A stretch of 64,000 nucleotides of DNA from Mediterraneibacter catenae (GCF_008691045.1 NZ_VMSO01000002.1:186001-250000), one strand, 5' to 3'. Numbered from the stretch's first letter, positions 1 through 8,896 are shown. Numbers and translations: made by a program. The notes: generated from the sequence alone by a model not told the origin.

Positions 1-1
1 T

Positions 2-178
2 GAGAATTACAGGGGAATAACGGAATATACAGAATGCCTTGTCCGGGTGCAGACAAAGGGCGGGCAGATACGTCTGAGCGGAAAGGGCCTCCGGGTGGAG
101 TACTATACAAATGATGAGATGAAAATCACCGGCAGAATAGAAAGTATCGAATTTGCTGACGGGAGGAATAAGGAATGA
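2..178 (+). CDS. yqfC: YqfC-type sporulation protein, C-terminal part (cut by window start)
   Basis: The reading frame enters from the left edge and ends at a TGA at 176-178. The visible 58 residues begin ENYRGI and carry a Gly-rich beta pattern (LSGKGLRVEYY, ITGRIESIEF) typical of the small YqfC/YabP-fold sporulation proteins. Its stop overlaps the yqfD start (ATGA), so the two are translationally coupled, as in other spore formers where yqfC, yqfD and phoH are adjacent. The protein is known in Bacillus as a sigma-E-dependent sporulation gene. The N-terminus is missing, so the family call rests on the C-terminal pattern and the neighbour. Confidence 0.75.
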   Translation, partial: ENYRGITEYTECLVRVQTKGGQIRLSGKGLRVEYYTNDEMKITGRIESIEFADGRNKE

Positions 179-1464
179 TCCGTTCATTCATACGTTATCT
201 CAGAGGATATGTGAAGATACGCGTCCGGGGATTCTCTCCGGAAAGGTTTCTCAATATGTGTTCATATCATAATATATATATTTGGGGACTGTCGCCTGTC
301 AGGAACGGCTACGAAATGTATCTGAGCATAGCAGATTTCAGGAGGCTAAAGCCGCTGGCAAAGAAGACGCAAACCAAGATCTCACTGACAGAACGATGGG
401 GATTTCCGTTCTTTCTCTTTCATTACAGGAAGAGAAAATTGTTTTTTCTCGGACTGTTTTTGTGCATTGCCCTGCTGAAGATATATTCGCTGTTCATATG
501 GGATATCCATTTCGAGGGAAATGAGAAATGGCCGGACGAAACGCTGGCAGAATACTTAAAAAGCGAGGGTGTTGCGCCGTTTATGCTGAAAAGTGAGGTG
601 GACTGCCCGGGTATTGTAAAAAATATCAGAAAAGAATATAATGATATAGTTTGGGTCTCTGCATCGGTGGACGGGAGCCGGCTGAAGATCCAGATCAAAG
701 AAAATGAGGATACACTCCTGACTGATACGGACAGCAGGAAAGAAAGTTCATCAGACAATATGGATGATGCAGCACAGGAACAGCATCCGACTGATCTGAT
801 CGCCTCATCTGACGGAGTTATAACAAGTATTGTAACCCGCGCCGGAGTCCCGCAGGTACATGTGGGAGATCAGGTGGAAAAGGGCGACATCCTGGTCCTT
901 GGCAGAGTGGATGTGGTAAATGACAGCGGAGAGGTGACCGGATATCAGTATCAGCAGTCGGATGCCGATATATTTGCGGACACAGAGCTTGAATATACGA
1001 ACAGTATCTCCCGGGTTTATCAGGAAAAGGTCTATGATGACAGGACAAAATATCAGCCGTATATACGGATCGGAGACTTTACGTTCTCCATCGGCAGCAT
1101 TTCCAATGAATACGAACACAGTGAAATCTCTGTGACAGAGCGGCAGGTCAAGGCCGGGGAAAACTTTTATCTGCCTCTTTCTTTCGGAATAAAGAAAGCT
1201 GTATCTTACACATTTGAGAAAAAAAAGTATACAGATCAGGAGATTCGGGAAATCTTAAGTGCAGATTTTCAGCAGTTTTGTAAAGATTTGGATGAAAAAG
1301 GTATTCAAATCAGAGAAAATAGTGTTAAAATACATCTGTATGCCGATTCAGCCAGTGCTGCGGGCACACTTTATCTGAATGAGAGGATAACAGAAGAGGC
1401 GGATACAGAAATATTAACGATCGAAAGGAAAGAAACAGATGAGTCTGTCGGAACTGATGATTGA
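175..1464 (+). CDS. yqfD: Sporulation protein YqfD
   Basis: A 429-residue protein with the family layout. It has a basic cytosolic N-terminal region, one membrane segment at about residues 88-109 after a Lys/Arg-rich stretch, and a large C-terminal part beginning IHFEGN. The first part after the membrane resembles a POTRA-like fold, and the segment near residue 210 (SDGVITSIVTRAGVPQVHVGDQV) is a biotinyl-lipoyl-like module. YqfD is a sigma-E-controlled mother-cell membrane protein needed for efficient sporulation; its biochemical role is not established. The ATG overlaps the yqfC stop, and the 3' end overlaps phoH by 26 bases. The C-terminus is rich in Thr and Glu. Confidence 0.9.
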   Translation: MIRSFIRYLRGYVKIRVRGFSPERFLNMCSYHNIYIWGLSPVRNGYEMYLSIADFRRLKPLAKKTQTKISLTERWGFPFFLFHYRKRKLFFLGLFLCIALLKIYSLFIWDIHFEGNEKWPDETLAEYLKSEGVAPFMLKSEVDCPGIVKNIRKEYNDIVWVSASVDGSRLKIQIKENEDTLLTDTDSRKESSSDNMDDAAQEQHPTDLIASSDGVITSIVTRAGVPQVHVGDQVEKGDILVLGRVDVVNDSGEVTGYQYQQSDADIFADTELEYTNSISRVYQEKVYDDRTKYQPYIRIGDFTFSIGSISNEYEHSEISVTERQVKAGENFYLPLSFGIKKAVSYTFEKKKYTDQEIREILSADFQQFCKDLDEKGIQIRENSVKIHLYADSASAAGTLYLNERITEEADTEILTIERKETDESVGTDD

Positions 1465-2437
1465 TATACCGGCCGAACACGAAGCAAATGTATTCGGCCA
1501 GTTTGACACATATGCAAAGAAACTTGAACGTACCTTCCATGTCACACTGATCGCCCGTGACGGAAGTACAAAGATCGTAGGAGAGACAAATGCTGCCGAG
1601 AAAGCCCGGAGGGTGATGATGCAGCTCCTGGAACTCTCAAAAAGGGGAAACACGATCACAGAACAAAATGTAGATTATGCGATCTCCCTTGTCTTTGAAG
1701 ACCAGGAAGAAGGAATCGTGGAGATCGACAGAGAACTGATCTGCCATACACTTCAGGGTAAGCCGATCAAGCCGAAGACGCTGGGGCAGAAGAAGTATGT
1801 TGATGCGATAAGGAAGGATATGATTACATTCGGACTGGGCCCTGCGGGTACCGGCAAGACCTATCTTGCCATGGCTATGGCGATCACTGCGTTCAAGCGC
1901 AATGAAGTGGGCAGGATCATTCTTACCCGCCCGGCGATCGAGGCCGGAGAGAAGCTGGGATTTCTGCCCGGCGATCTGCAGAGCAAGATCGATCCTTATC
2001 TGCGCCCGCTCTATGATGCGCTTTATGAGATCATGGGAGCGGACAGCTTTATCAAGAATTCTGAGAAAGGCCTGATCGAGGTGGCTCCTCTTGCCTATAT
2101 GAGAGGGCGTACTCTGGATAATGCATTTATCATTTTGGATGAGGCTCAGAATACGACGCCTGCACAGATGAAGATGTTCCTGACGAGGATCGGTTTCGGC
2201 TCCAAAGTAGTCATTACCGGTGATTCCACACAGAAAGACCTTCCTTCAGGGACAACATCGGGACTTGATGTGGCAGTCAAAGTAGTAAAAGACCTGGAGG
2301 GCATCAGCATCTGCACACTGACCAGCAAAGATGTCGTGCGGCATCCTCTTGTACAAAAGATCGTAAAAGCTTATGAAGAGTATGAGAAGAAGAGTAACGC
2401 GAAGACAAGAGGGAATGTCAGGAGGAAGAAATCATGA
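1439..2437 (+). CDS. phoH: PhoH-family ATPase
   Basis: A 332-residue P-loop ATPase of the PhoH/YbeZ type. Walker A (GPAGTGKT) is at residues 134-141 and Walker B (IILDEAQN) near residue 230. The N-terminal 100 residues form the KH-like nucleic-acid-binding part of the longer PhoH proteins. The family has been linked to RNA metabolism and ribosome maturation together with YbeY, the next gene, which starts in an ATGA overlap with the phoH stop. The start at 1439 lies inside the end of yqfD and is preceded by a GAAAGGAAAG ribosome binding site. Function beyond ATP hydrolysis is inferred. Confidence 0.93.
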   Translation: MSLSELMIDIPAEHEANVFGQFDTYAKKLERTFHVTLIARDGSTKIVGETNAAEKARRVMMQLLELSKRGNTITEQNVDYAISLVFEDQEEGIVEIDRELICHTLQGKPIKPKTLGQKKYVDAIRKDMITFGLGPAGTGKTYLAMAMAITAFKRNEVGRIILTRPAIEAGEKLGFLPGDLQSKIDPYLRPLYDALYEIMGADSFIKNSEKGLIEVAPLAYMRGRTLDNAFIILDEAQNTTPAQMKMFLTRIGFGSKVVITGDSTQKDLPSGTTSGLDVAVKVVKDLEGISICTLTSKDVVRHPLVQKIVKAYEEYEKKSNAKTRGNVRRKKS

Positions 2438-2931
2438 GTCTGTTTATTGAGACAGAAGGTAAGGAAGAATTTGATTTTGATATAAGAGAAATTGCGGAAC
2501 TGGTTGTAAATGCGGTGCTGGAACATGAAAAGTGCCCGTATGAGACTGAGATCAGTCTGCTGCTCACTCATAATGATGAAATCCATGAGATGAATCTGGA
2601 ACACAGAGGAATAGACAGGGCAACAGATGTATTGTCCTTCCCGATGCTGGATTTCGATCATCCGGGTGATTTCTCAATAATAGACGAGGAGACCGCCGAT
2701 GTATTCGATCCGGAATCGGGAGAACTGATGCTCGGAGATATCGTGATTTCTGTCGACAAAGTCCTTGAGCAGGCACAGGAATACGGGCATTCGCCAAAGA
2801 GAGAATATGCATTCCTGATCGCCCACAGTATGCTTCATCTGTGCGGTTATGATCATATGGATGATGAAGAGCGAAAAGTAATGGAAGAGAAGCAGAGAGC
2901 GATTATGGAGAAGATCAATATTCTGCGATAA
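2434..2931 (+). CDS. ybeY: Endoribonuclease YbeY (rRNA maturation factor)
   Basis: A 165-residue UPF0054 protein. The zinc-binding signature HSMLHLCGYDH spans residues 131-141 and supplies the three His ligands. A conserved ATDVLSFP segment sits near residue 63. YbeY is a single-strand endoribonuclease acting in 16S rRNA 3'-end processing and ribosome quality control in the cytosol. The ATG overlaps the phoH stop by four bases and an AGGAGG site lies just upstream, so phoH and ybeY are coupled. The length is normal for the family. Confidence 0.96.
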   Translation: MSLFIETEGKEEFDFDIREIAELVVNAVLEHEKCPYETEISLLLTHNDEIHEMNLEHRGIDRATDVLSFPMLDFDHPGDFSIIDEETADVFDPESGELMLGDIVISVDKVLEQAQEYGHSPKREYAFLIAHSMLHLCGYDHMDDEERKVMEEKQRAIMEKINILR

Positions 2932-2945
2932 CAAGGAGGACTTAC

Positions 2946-4670
2946 ATGTCTGAGACACCAAGGAATAAAAAAACTAAATCCAGAGGGGAAGACTATATTG
3001 TCCAGGGATCGATCCTGGCAGCGGCTGCTGTAATTACGAAAGTAATAGGCGTTGTCTACCGTATCCCGCTGACGAATCTTCTCGGCGATGAAGGAAACGG
3101 ATTTTACGGATATGCATATCAGGTGTATGCATTTGCCCTGATGATTTCCTCGCTCAGCCTTCCGACCGCCGTGTCAAAGATTGTTTCGATGAGGGTTTCT
3201 GTCGGACAGCGCAGAAATGCATTCCGGGCGTTTTTATGTTCTCTCATATTTGCTGTTATTGTAGGATTTATTATTGCTGTTGCGATTTTCTTAGGCGCCG
3301 GAGCAATCTCTGAGCATGTCATGAAAGCGCCGCTCAGCGTCTATGCACTGAAAGTGCTGGCTCCGGGCTTGTTTATCGTTGCGGTGATGGCTGTGCTGAG
3401 AGGATATTTCCAGGGGCTGGGTACAATGATGCCGACCGCGATCTCACAGGTTATTGAGCAGATCATTAATGCTGTAATCAGTATTATCGGTGCCAGTGTT
3501 CTGTTCGGGATTGGAAGCCGGGCCGGAGAGGAAGCGGGAGAGGAGCTTCTGGGACCGGCATACGGCGCTGCGGGTGGAACGCTGGGAACAGTTATGGGGG
3601 CTCTCGCAGGACTTTTATTTCTTCTGTTTGTACTCTGGCTGTACAGAGGAAGTATAAAGAAACAATTAAAACGAGATCACTCGAAGAGAAAAGAAACATA
3701 TTCCCATATACTGAAAGCGCTGATCCTGACTGCGCTTCCCGTAATCTTCAGTACGGCGATCTATAATATCAACCAGATCATAGACTTGACAGTATTTAAT
3801 CATATCATGGCATGGCAGGGATTTTCTGAACAGGAATATATGGCGCTGCAGGGGATTTACACCGGGAAATATGACCCACTGATAAATGTTCCGCTGTCCA
3901 TCCCGTCGGCGGTCAGTGCTTCTATCGTTCCGACTCTTACTGCGGCGGTTATGAGCAGACAGATGAAGAAAGTTCATTATCAGATCGACCAGACACTCAG
4001 GATAGCAACGATCATCACGATCCCGAGTGCTGTCGGCATAGCTGTGCTCGCATCACCGCTCATGGTACTTCTGTACAATGACAGCAGTGCAACTCCTGCC
4101 AATCTGCTTATGCTCGGTGCAATCGTTGTTGTGCTGTACGGATGGTCTTCAATAACAAACTCCGTGCTTCACGGCCTTAACTATATGTCGAGTCCGGCGA
4201 AAAATGCTGCAATAGCACTTGGAGTTCACCTCGCGGCCTTTGTAGTCATGCTGGTGGTCTTCCGCATGAATGTCTATGCGCTGGTTGGAAGCAATATCGT
4301 GTTTGCCCTTATCATGTGTATCCTGAATCAGTGGAAGATCCGGCAAGTATGCGGCTACAAGATCAATATCAGGAATATGTTCCTGAAACCGTTCATCGCA
4401 TCTGCGGTGATGGGTGTTATTACATATGTAGTCTGGTTTGTGCTGGATCTGCTGATCGGCGGACGTATATTCCCGTCAGTGATCGCAATCTGTGTTGCTA
4501 TTATCGTCTATGTCGTTATGATCCTTAAGACGGGTACTCTTTCAGAAGATGATATCCTTTCACTTCCGATGGGAGCAAGACTGCTCAGATACAGCCGCAG
4601 ACTCCGTCTGCTTCCTGAATCAGGAAACGAGGATAACGACTCAGACGAGTTTGACGATTATAATGAATGA
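2946..4670 (+). CDS. SpoVB/MurJ-like MOP-superfamily lipid flippase
   Basis: A 574-residue polytopic membrane protein with about 14 hydrophobic segments and the N-terminal GSILAAAAVITKVIGVVYRIPL motif region of the SpoVB/YtgP/MurJ branch. These proteins flip lipid-linked precursors across the cytoplasmic membrane, in spore cortex synthesis (SpoVB) or vegetative peptidoglycan synthesis (YtgP/MurJ). A short acidic tail (residues about 560-574) follows the last helix. AAGGAGG lies 7 bases upstream of the ATG. The sequence alone does not decide between a spore-specific and a vegetative role. The neighbouring sporulation genes slightly favour the former. Confidence 0.85.
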   Translation: MSETPRNKKTKSRGEDYIVQGSILAAAAVITKVIGVVYRIPLTNLLGDEGNGFYGYAYQVYAFALMISSLSLPTAVSKIVSMRVSVGQRRNAFRAFLCSLIFAVIVGFIIAVAIFLGAGAISEHVMKAPLSVYALKVLAPGLFIVAVMAVLRGYFQGLGTMMPTAISQVIEQIINAVISIIGASVLFGIGSRAGEEAGEELLGPAYGAAGGTLGTVMGALAGLLFLLFVLWLYRGSIKKQLKRDHSKRKETYSHILKALILTALPVIFSTAIYNINQIIDLTVFNHIMAWQGFSEQEYMALQGIYTGKYDPLINVPLSIPSAVSASIVPTLTAAVMSRQMKKVHYQIDQTLRIATIITIPSAVGIAVLASPLMVLLYNDSSATPANLLMLGAIVVVLYGWSSITNSVLHGLNYMSSPAKNAAIALGVHLAAFVVMLVVFRMNVYALVGSNIVFALIMCILNQWKIRQVCGYKINIRNMFLKPFIASAVMGVITYVVWFVLDLLIGGRIFPSVIAICVAIIVYVVMILKTGTLSEDDILSLPMGARLLRYSRRLRLLPESGNEDNDSDEFDDYNE

Positions 4671-4751
4671 CCGTAAGTGCCGGCATTCCGGATACAATTG
4701 AATAAAATGTGTAAAAAAGCCAATACTGTATGTAAAAAGGATGTGGAGACC

Positions 4752-5129
4752 ATGAAGAAAAAGTACATGATTGGCTTTTTTGCTGTAATTTTTATCTTTG
4801 GTGCCCTGCTTACTGCCGGATATCAGATTTCCTATGATCATGTTACCCGTCAGCAGGCTGCTTTGGATCATGAGGTTACCGATACACGCAGCATTACAGC
4901 GGAAGGAGCCGCAGTAGAGGAGAACGGTGAGGATAGTGAGGAAGGATATTATCTATGTGAAATGCAGGGGTTTGTTGCAGTATATCTGAGCGACAGGCAG
5001 ACGATCTATGAGCTGACGGAGATCCCTCTTACTGATCTCCCGGAAGAAGTACAGCAGGAGATTGCTGCAGGCAAGTATATTTCAACACAGGAAGACTTGT
5101 ATGGATTTCTAGAAAATTATTCGAGCTGA
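4752..5129 (+). CDS. BofC C-terminal-domain-like protein
   Basis: A 125-residue protein from the chosen ATG at 4752, which has a GGATGTGGAG ribosome binding site. An upstream in-frame start at 4677 would add 25 unsupported residues. It has an N-terminal membrane anchor or signal (about residues 4-23), an acidic linker, and a C-terminal domain with YYLCEMQGFVAVY and a terminal FLENYSS. This matches the BofC C-terminal pattern, in which an LP...Q motif is followed by FLE-YSS. In Bacillus BofC restrains SpoIVB signalling in the intermembrane space of the forespore. spoIVB is present in this window at 25.8 kb, so a link is possible but inferred. Confidence 0.7.
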   Translation: MKKKYMIGFFAVIFIFGALLTAGYQISYDHVTRQQAALDHEVTDTRSITAEGAAVEENGEDSEEGYYLCEMQGFVAVYLSDRQTIYELTEIPLTDLPEEVQQEIAAGKYISTQEDLYGFLENYSS

Positions 5130-5147
5130 TATAACTTTTCTCATATC

Positions 5148-5176
5148 TGGACGAACGCAACGAAATAGTGTATAAT
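5148..5176 (+). promoter_or_regulatory. Sigma-A-type promoter upstream of the DUF896 gene
   Basis: TGGACG at 5148-5153 and a perfect TATAAT at 5171-5176 are separated by 17 bases. Transcription would start about 55 bases before the DUF896 ATG and could serve the DUF896, cyclo-ligase and DUF4250 genes as one unit. Confidence 0.65.
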
Positions 5177-5238
5177 ACAGTCCGGCGAAATAAAAATTGA
5201 AACAAGGGAAATGAAAACAGTTTTTGAAAGGATTATTC

Positions 5239-5460
5239 ATGGATAGTCAAAAGATAAGCAGGATCAATGAGCTGTACCGGAAATCAAAAGCAGAGGGACT
5301 TACAGAAGCCGAGAAAAAGGAACAGAAGCTCCTCCGCATGGAATATCTGGAGTCAGTAAAGAGAAATCTTCGTGTGCAGCTCAATAATATCGATGTTGAA
5401 GAAAAAGATGGAACGGTAGTGAATCTTGGTGAAAAGTACGGAAACAAAAAAGGAAATTAG
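5239..5460 (+). CDS. DUF896 (YnzC-like) small protein
   Basis: A 73-residue highly charged protein beginning MDSQKISRINELYRKSK, with the LTEAEKKEQ and LRMEYLESVKRNLR helices characteristic of DUF896. Family members are short helical cytosolic proteins; the Bacillus YnzC structure is a helical hairpin and the role is unknown. The ATG at 5239 is preferred over the TTG at 5224 because AAAGGA lies 6 bases before it. The 3' end overlaps the cyclo-ligase gene by about 32 bases. Confidence 0.88.
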   Translation: MDSQKISRINELYRKSKAEGLTEAEKKEQKLLRMEYLESVKRNLRVQLNNIDVEEKDGTVVNLGEKYGNKKGN

Positions 5461-6025
5461 AGAGAAATATCGGAAGATCCGGGAAGACTTGCCTTGCGAA
5501 ATGAGAAAAGATGCCGACGCCCGGATAGCAGAGCGACTTTTTAATGAGCCGGTATATCAGGATGCCCGGTTCATTTACTGCTATGCCTCTTTTAAGGATG
5601 AGGCGGACACGCTTCGGATCATTGAGGAGTCACTGCGCCGCGGCAAGAGGGTAGCGCTCCCCAGAGTCCGGGGAAAGCGAAGGATGGAATTCTGCTTTAT
5701 CAAGAGTCCCGCCGATCTGAAACCGGGATTTATGGGGATAAAGGAGCCGGGACCATGGTGTCCGAAAGCTCCGGCTCCTATGGCTCATACAATTGTCCTG
5801 ATGCCCGGACTTGCTTTTGACCGCAGCGGCGGCAGGACAGGATACGGCGGTGGTTACTATGACACCTATCTGCAGGGACAGACACAGTGCGTGAAGGCTG
5901 CACTTGCATATTCTGTGCAGATTGCCCCGGAAATACCGCAGGAGCCGGAAGATGTAAAAGCTGATATGATTATTACGGAGGAGGAAGTGATCCTATGCTC
6001 ACAGGACTGCCCGGAGATCCGGTGA
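5429..6025 (+). CDS. 5-formyltetrahydrofolate cyclo-ligase
   Basis: A 198-residue protein (GTG start at 5429; TTG at 5426 is also possible). It carries the family's nucleotide/folate signature: residues around 130-147 read MPGLAFDRSGGRTGYGGGYYD. The enzyme converts 5-formyl-THF plus ATP to 5,10-methenyl-THF, returning folate to the one-carbon pool in the cytosol. The start overlaps the DUF896 gene and the end overlaps the DUF4250 gene by 31 bases, giving a tightly packed unit. metF and metH, which use the same folate pool, lie 24 kb downstream. Confidence 0.92.
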   Translation: MKSTETKKEIREKYRKIREDLPCEMRKDADARIAERLFNEPVYQDARFIYCYASFKDEADTLRIIEESLRRGKRVALPRVRGKRRMEFCFIKSPADLKPGFMGIKEPGPWCPKAPAPMAHTIVLMPGLAFDRSGGRTGYGGGYYDTYLQGQTQCVKAALAYSVQIAPEIPQEPEDVKADMIITEEEVILCSQDCPEIR

Positions 6026-6177
6026 TACTTTTAAGTGTGATCAACACAAAACTGAGAGACTATTACCCGTCCCTGGATGCGCTCTGCGATGATATGCAGA
6101 TCGACATACAAGAGCTGTCAGACAAACTGGATATGATCGATTATACATATGATGCCGGACGGAACCAGTTCGTATAA
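5995..6177 (+). CDS. DUF4250 small protein
   Basis: A 60-residue protein matching DUF4250: DPVILLSVINTKLRD, then SLDALCDDMQID, and a C-terminal end of YDAGRNQFV. It is predicted soluble, helical and without a signal peptide. No function is known for the family. The ATG overlaps the end of the cyclo-ligase gene and is preceded by GGAGGAAG, so it is probably translated from the same mRNA. Confidence 0.85.
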   Translation: MLTGLPGDPVILLSVINTKLRDYYPSLDALCDDMQIDIQELSDKLDMIDYTYDAGRNQFV

Positions 6178-6207
6178 AAAAGTTCTTCAACAGAGCAATT
6201 TTACTCG

Positions 6208-6819
6208 CTAAAAGAAATTTAAAAAGACGGTTCCTTTTCCGCATTTTGCTTTAACGATATAGTTTTGATCGTTTTTGAGCATATCTAAATTAATAGTCTC
6301 CCCCGGTTCGATTGTGATACTATCCATCACAACCCGACCTTCTTCATCATAAATCATAATGGCTACTTTTTCGCTGCTGTTAGCATCATTTATCAATTCT
6401 TTATTATAAAAAACAGATGAAAAATTCAAATATTTTTTTCCTGAAATGTTGACTGTAAGCCATTCAGATCGACCGGTCTCATTAATGATCGTAGCTTCAC
6501 TTCTCGGATAAAAATAATTATGAATTACACCAACTTCCTGGACAGCAAACATAGCTGAACCTAGTATGCAAATGGTAATTGCAACGGCTGCAATAACATG
6601 AATTCTATTTCTTTTCTTTATTTTAAGGAACGGCTCTTTTACTTCAGCGTCCTCTGATATTTCAGGACAATTTATGGGATCTGCCATATAACCTATCTTT
6701 TGTCTGCATTTTTCACAAGTGCGGATATGCTCTTCTATAAGCCTGCGGCTATCGGCGGTGCATATATCATCAATGTATGATGGGATTAAATCACTAATTA
6801 TATCACATGTTATTTTCAC
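6208..6819 (-). CDS. Zinc-finger (HC2) anti-sigma factor
   Basis: A 203-residue minus-strand protein. The N-terminal 45 residues hold the zf-HC2 pattern (HIRTCEKCRQ, H-x3-C-x2-C), which in anti-sigma factors binds the cognate ECF sigma factor. One membrane segment (about residues 74-94, IAAVAITICILGSAMFAV) separates it from a roughly 105-residue outer domain with beta-strand character. The GTG start overlaps the end of the upstream sigma gene by 17 bases. Base composition is clearly more AT-rich than the flanking genes, suggesting transfer. The frame is intact although its sigma partner is truncated. Confidence 0.8.
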   Translation of the reverse strand: MKITCDIISDLIPSYIDDICTADSRRLIEEHIRTCEKCRQKIGYMADPINCPEISEDAEVKEPFLKIKKRNRIHVIAAVAITICILGSAMFAVQEVGVIHNYFYPRSEATIINETGRSEWLTVNISGKKYLNFSSVFYNKELINDANSSEKVAIMIYDEEGRVVMDSITIEPGETINLDMLKNDQNYIVKAKCGKGTVFLNFF

Positions 6820-7231
6820 TTGACATCATCCTCTTTCTGATCCATTCTTTTGCTCGATAATAATTTATTCGTGCCCAGTTCTCGCTCTTTCCCAGGATTT
6901 GCCCAATTTCTTTAAAACTCATTTCCTCATATGCCCTGAGCCAGAACACTTGGCCGTAAGATTCTTTCGCCTGCTTTAAAACGAATAATAGCTCCTGTAT
7001 TTCTTCCTTAACAAGATATGCTTCTTCAAGATCAGCTTCTTGACCTCTTAAGTCAAATATTTCCAAATTGTCAATTGAAACCTCTTGAATATGCTTTTCT
7101 TTTTTCAAATGATCAAAATATACATGTTTTGCAATCTGGCATAACCAGACAGATAGTTTACAGTCTCCATGGAATCGATGGATTGATCTATATGCCTGGT
7201 AAAAAGTTTCCTGCGTAAGATCTTCTGACAA
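6803..7231 (-). pseudogene. ECF-type RNA polymerase sigma factor, N-terminally truncated
   Basis: The frame encodes sigma region 2.2-2.4 (EDLTQETFYQAYRSIHRF, then KLSVWLCQIAKHVYFDHL) and a good region 4 helix-turn-helix (MSFKEIGQILGKSENWARI). The usual first 30-50 residues (region 1.2/2.1) are absent. Reading upstream from TTG 7231, the frame gives only about 11 codons before a TAA, with no ATG, GTG or ribosome binding site. Neither other frame upstream encodes the missing part. It overlaps the anti-sigma gene as an ordinary sigma/anti-sigma pair would. It is most likely a broken gene, although translation from a rare start cannot be excluded. Confidence 0.75.
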
Positions 7232-7278
7232 ATCATGAATTATATCAAAAAATGTTACACTTTAAAAAATTAAAAAAC

Positions 7279-7325
7279 TTGCAGGCGCCCCTGGCCGGCC
7301 ATCTGATTTTTCGTGTTGCCTGCAA
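7279..7325. repeat. Inverted repeat near the truncated sigma gene
   Basis: TTGCAGGC at 7279-7286 is repeated in reverse complement at 7318-7325. Between them lies a GC-rich stretch (CAGGCGCCCCTGGCCGGCC) in otherwise AT-rich DNA. It sits about 50 bases upstream of where the sigma reading frame breaks off and overlaps the miaB promoter. It could be a rearrangement scar or an operator. Confidence 0.4.
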
Positions 7326-7344
7326 TCAGACTGCATGATATAAT
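7316..7344 (+). promoter_or_regulatory. Sigma-A-type promoter of miaB
   Basis: TTGCCT at 7316-7321 and a perfect TATAAT at 7339-7344 have 17-base spacing. They lie 65 bases before the miaB ATG, which has GAGGTGA at the proper distance. Confidence 0.7.
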
Positions 7345-7408
7345 TCAATGACGGTGTAAATGATCATCGTTTCAATAGTGTTTTATATGTTATGAGGTGA
7401 ACAAATAA

Positions 7409-8866
7409 ATGATAGATAAAGAAAAATGGGACAAAACTTTCAATGAGCTGCCGGATGAGGCGCCTGTTACCGAACCGGAACGTCAATATTACTTTATAAA
7501 TAAGTGTCGTCAAATTGTAAAAAAAATTAATGAAGAACGCGGCTTGCCTTTGAGCTACAAAACGGTTACTTTCGGGTGTCAGATGAATGCAAGAGATTCT
7601 GAAAAACTGGTGGGAATCCTTGAGCAGATCGGTTATGTTGAAGCGGCGGACGAAGAGAAGGCTGATTTTGTCATCTACAATACATGTACGGTCCGCGAGA
7701 ATGCAAACCAGAGAGTCTACGGACGGCTGGGGCAGCTCGGAAGAATTAAGAAGCAGAATCCTCACATGAGGATCGCTCTCTGCGGATGCATGATGCAGGA
7801 GCCGGAGGTCGTAGAGAAATTAAAGAAGAGTTATCGTTTTGTAGACCTGATCTTCGGTACGCATAACATTTATAAATTTGCAGAGCTCCTGGCAACACGC
7901 ATGGAATCAGGCCGGATGGTGATCGATATCTGGAAAGATACGGACAAGATCGTAGAAGATCTGCCTGTAGAGCGAAAATATTCGTTTAAATCGGGAGTCA
8001 ATATCATGTTCGGCTGCAATAATTTCTGCAGCTACTGTATTGTACCGTACGTCCGCGGACGTGAGAGAAGCCGCGATCCGAAAGCAATCATCCGTGAGAT
8101 CGAGCGTCTTGTGGCGGACGGAGTAGTCGAAGTAATGCTCCTTGGACAGAATGTGAATTCTTATGGAAAGACACTGGAACATCCGATCACGTTTGCTCAG
8201 CTTTTAAAAGAGATTGAGAAGATAGACGGACTGGAGCGTATAAGGTTTATGACTTCTCATCCCAAAGACCTCTCAGATGAGCTCATTCAGGTTATGGCAG
8301 AGTCGAAGAAAATCTGCCGGCATCTGCATCTGCCAGTGCAGTCAGGAAGTACACGTATTCTTGAGAAGATGAACCGACGATATACAAAAGAAAGTTATCT
8401 TGATCTTGTGGGTCGTATTAAAAAAGCAATACCGGACATTTCCCTGACTACAGATATCATTGTCGGCTTTCCCGGTGAGACTGAGGAAGACTTTCAAGAG
8501 ACACTTGATGTAGTAAGAAAAGTCCGCTATGACAGCGCCTTCACCTTTATTTACTCAAAACGCACGGGCACTCCGGCTGCCGTGATGGAAGAACAGGTAC
8601 CGGAAGTAGTGGTAAAAGATCGCTTCAACAGACTCCTGAAAGAAGTGCAGGATATCTCGGCAGAAACCTGTGCTGTCCATGAGGGAACCGTGCAGACCGC
8701 ACTGGTTGAGTCTCTGAACGACCACGACAGCAGCCTGGTGACAGGACGATTGAGCAATAACCTGCTTGTCCACTTCCCAGGAGACGCATCGATGATCGGG
8801 AAATTCTATCAGGTGAGACTGAATGAGTGCAGAGGGTTCTACTATATCGGTGAACAAATAAATTAA
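7409..8866 (+). CDS. miaB: tRNA-2-methylthio-N6-dimethylallyladenosine synthase MiaB
   Basis: A 485-residue radical-SAM methylthiotransferase. The N-terminal UPF0004 domain carries three cluster Cys (57, 93 and 127). The radical SAM motif CNNFCSYC spans residues 203-210, and a TRAM domain ends the protein. It adds a methylthio group to i6A37 of tRNAs reading UNN codons, using two [4Fe-4S] clusters. The roughly 45-residue extension before the first Cys is common in clostridial MiaB. It is transcribed from its own promoter and followed by a long gene-free stretch. Confidence 0.95.
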   Translation: MIDKEKWDKTFNELPDEAPVTEPERQYYFINKCRQIVKKINEERGLPLSYKTVTFGCQMNARDSEKLVGILEQIGYVEAADEEKADFVIYNTCTVRENANQRVYGRLGQLGRIKKQNPHMRIALCGCMMQEPEVVEKLKKSYRFVDLIFGTHNIYKFAELLATRMESGRMVIDIWKDTDKIVEDLPVERKYSFKSGVNIMFGCNNFCSYCIVPYVRGRERSRDPKAIIREIERLVADGVVEVMLLGQNVNSYGKTLEHPITFAQLLKEIEKIDGLERIRFMTSHPKDLSDELIQVMAESKKICRHLHLPVQSGSTRILEKMNRRYTKESYLDLVGRIKKAIPDISLTTDIIVGFPGETEEDFQETLDVVRKVRYDSAFTFIYSKRTGTPAAVMEEQVPEVVVKDRFNRLLKEVQDISAETCAVHEGTVQTALVESLNDHDSSLVTGRLSNNLLVHFPGDASMIGKFYQVRLNECRGFYYIGEQIN

Positions 8867-8896
8867 ATTCAGATTTATCAGATTGAGAAACCATCC

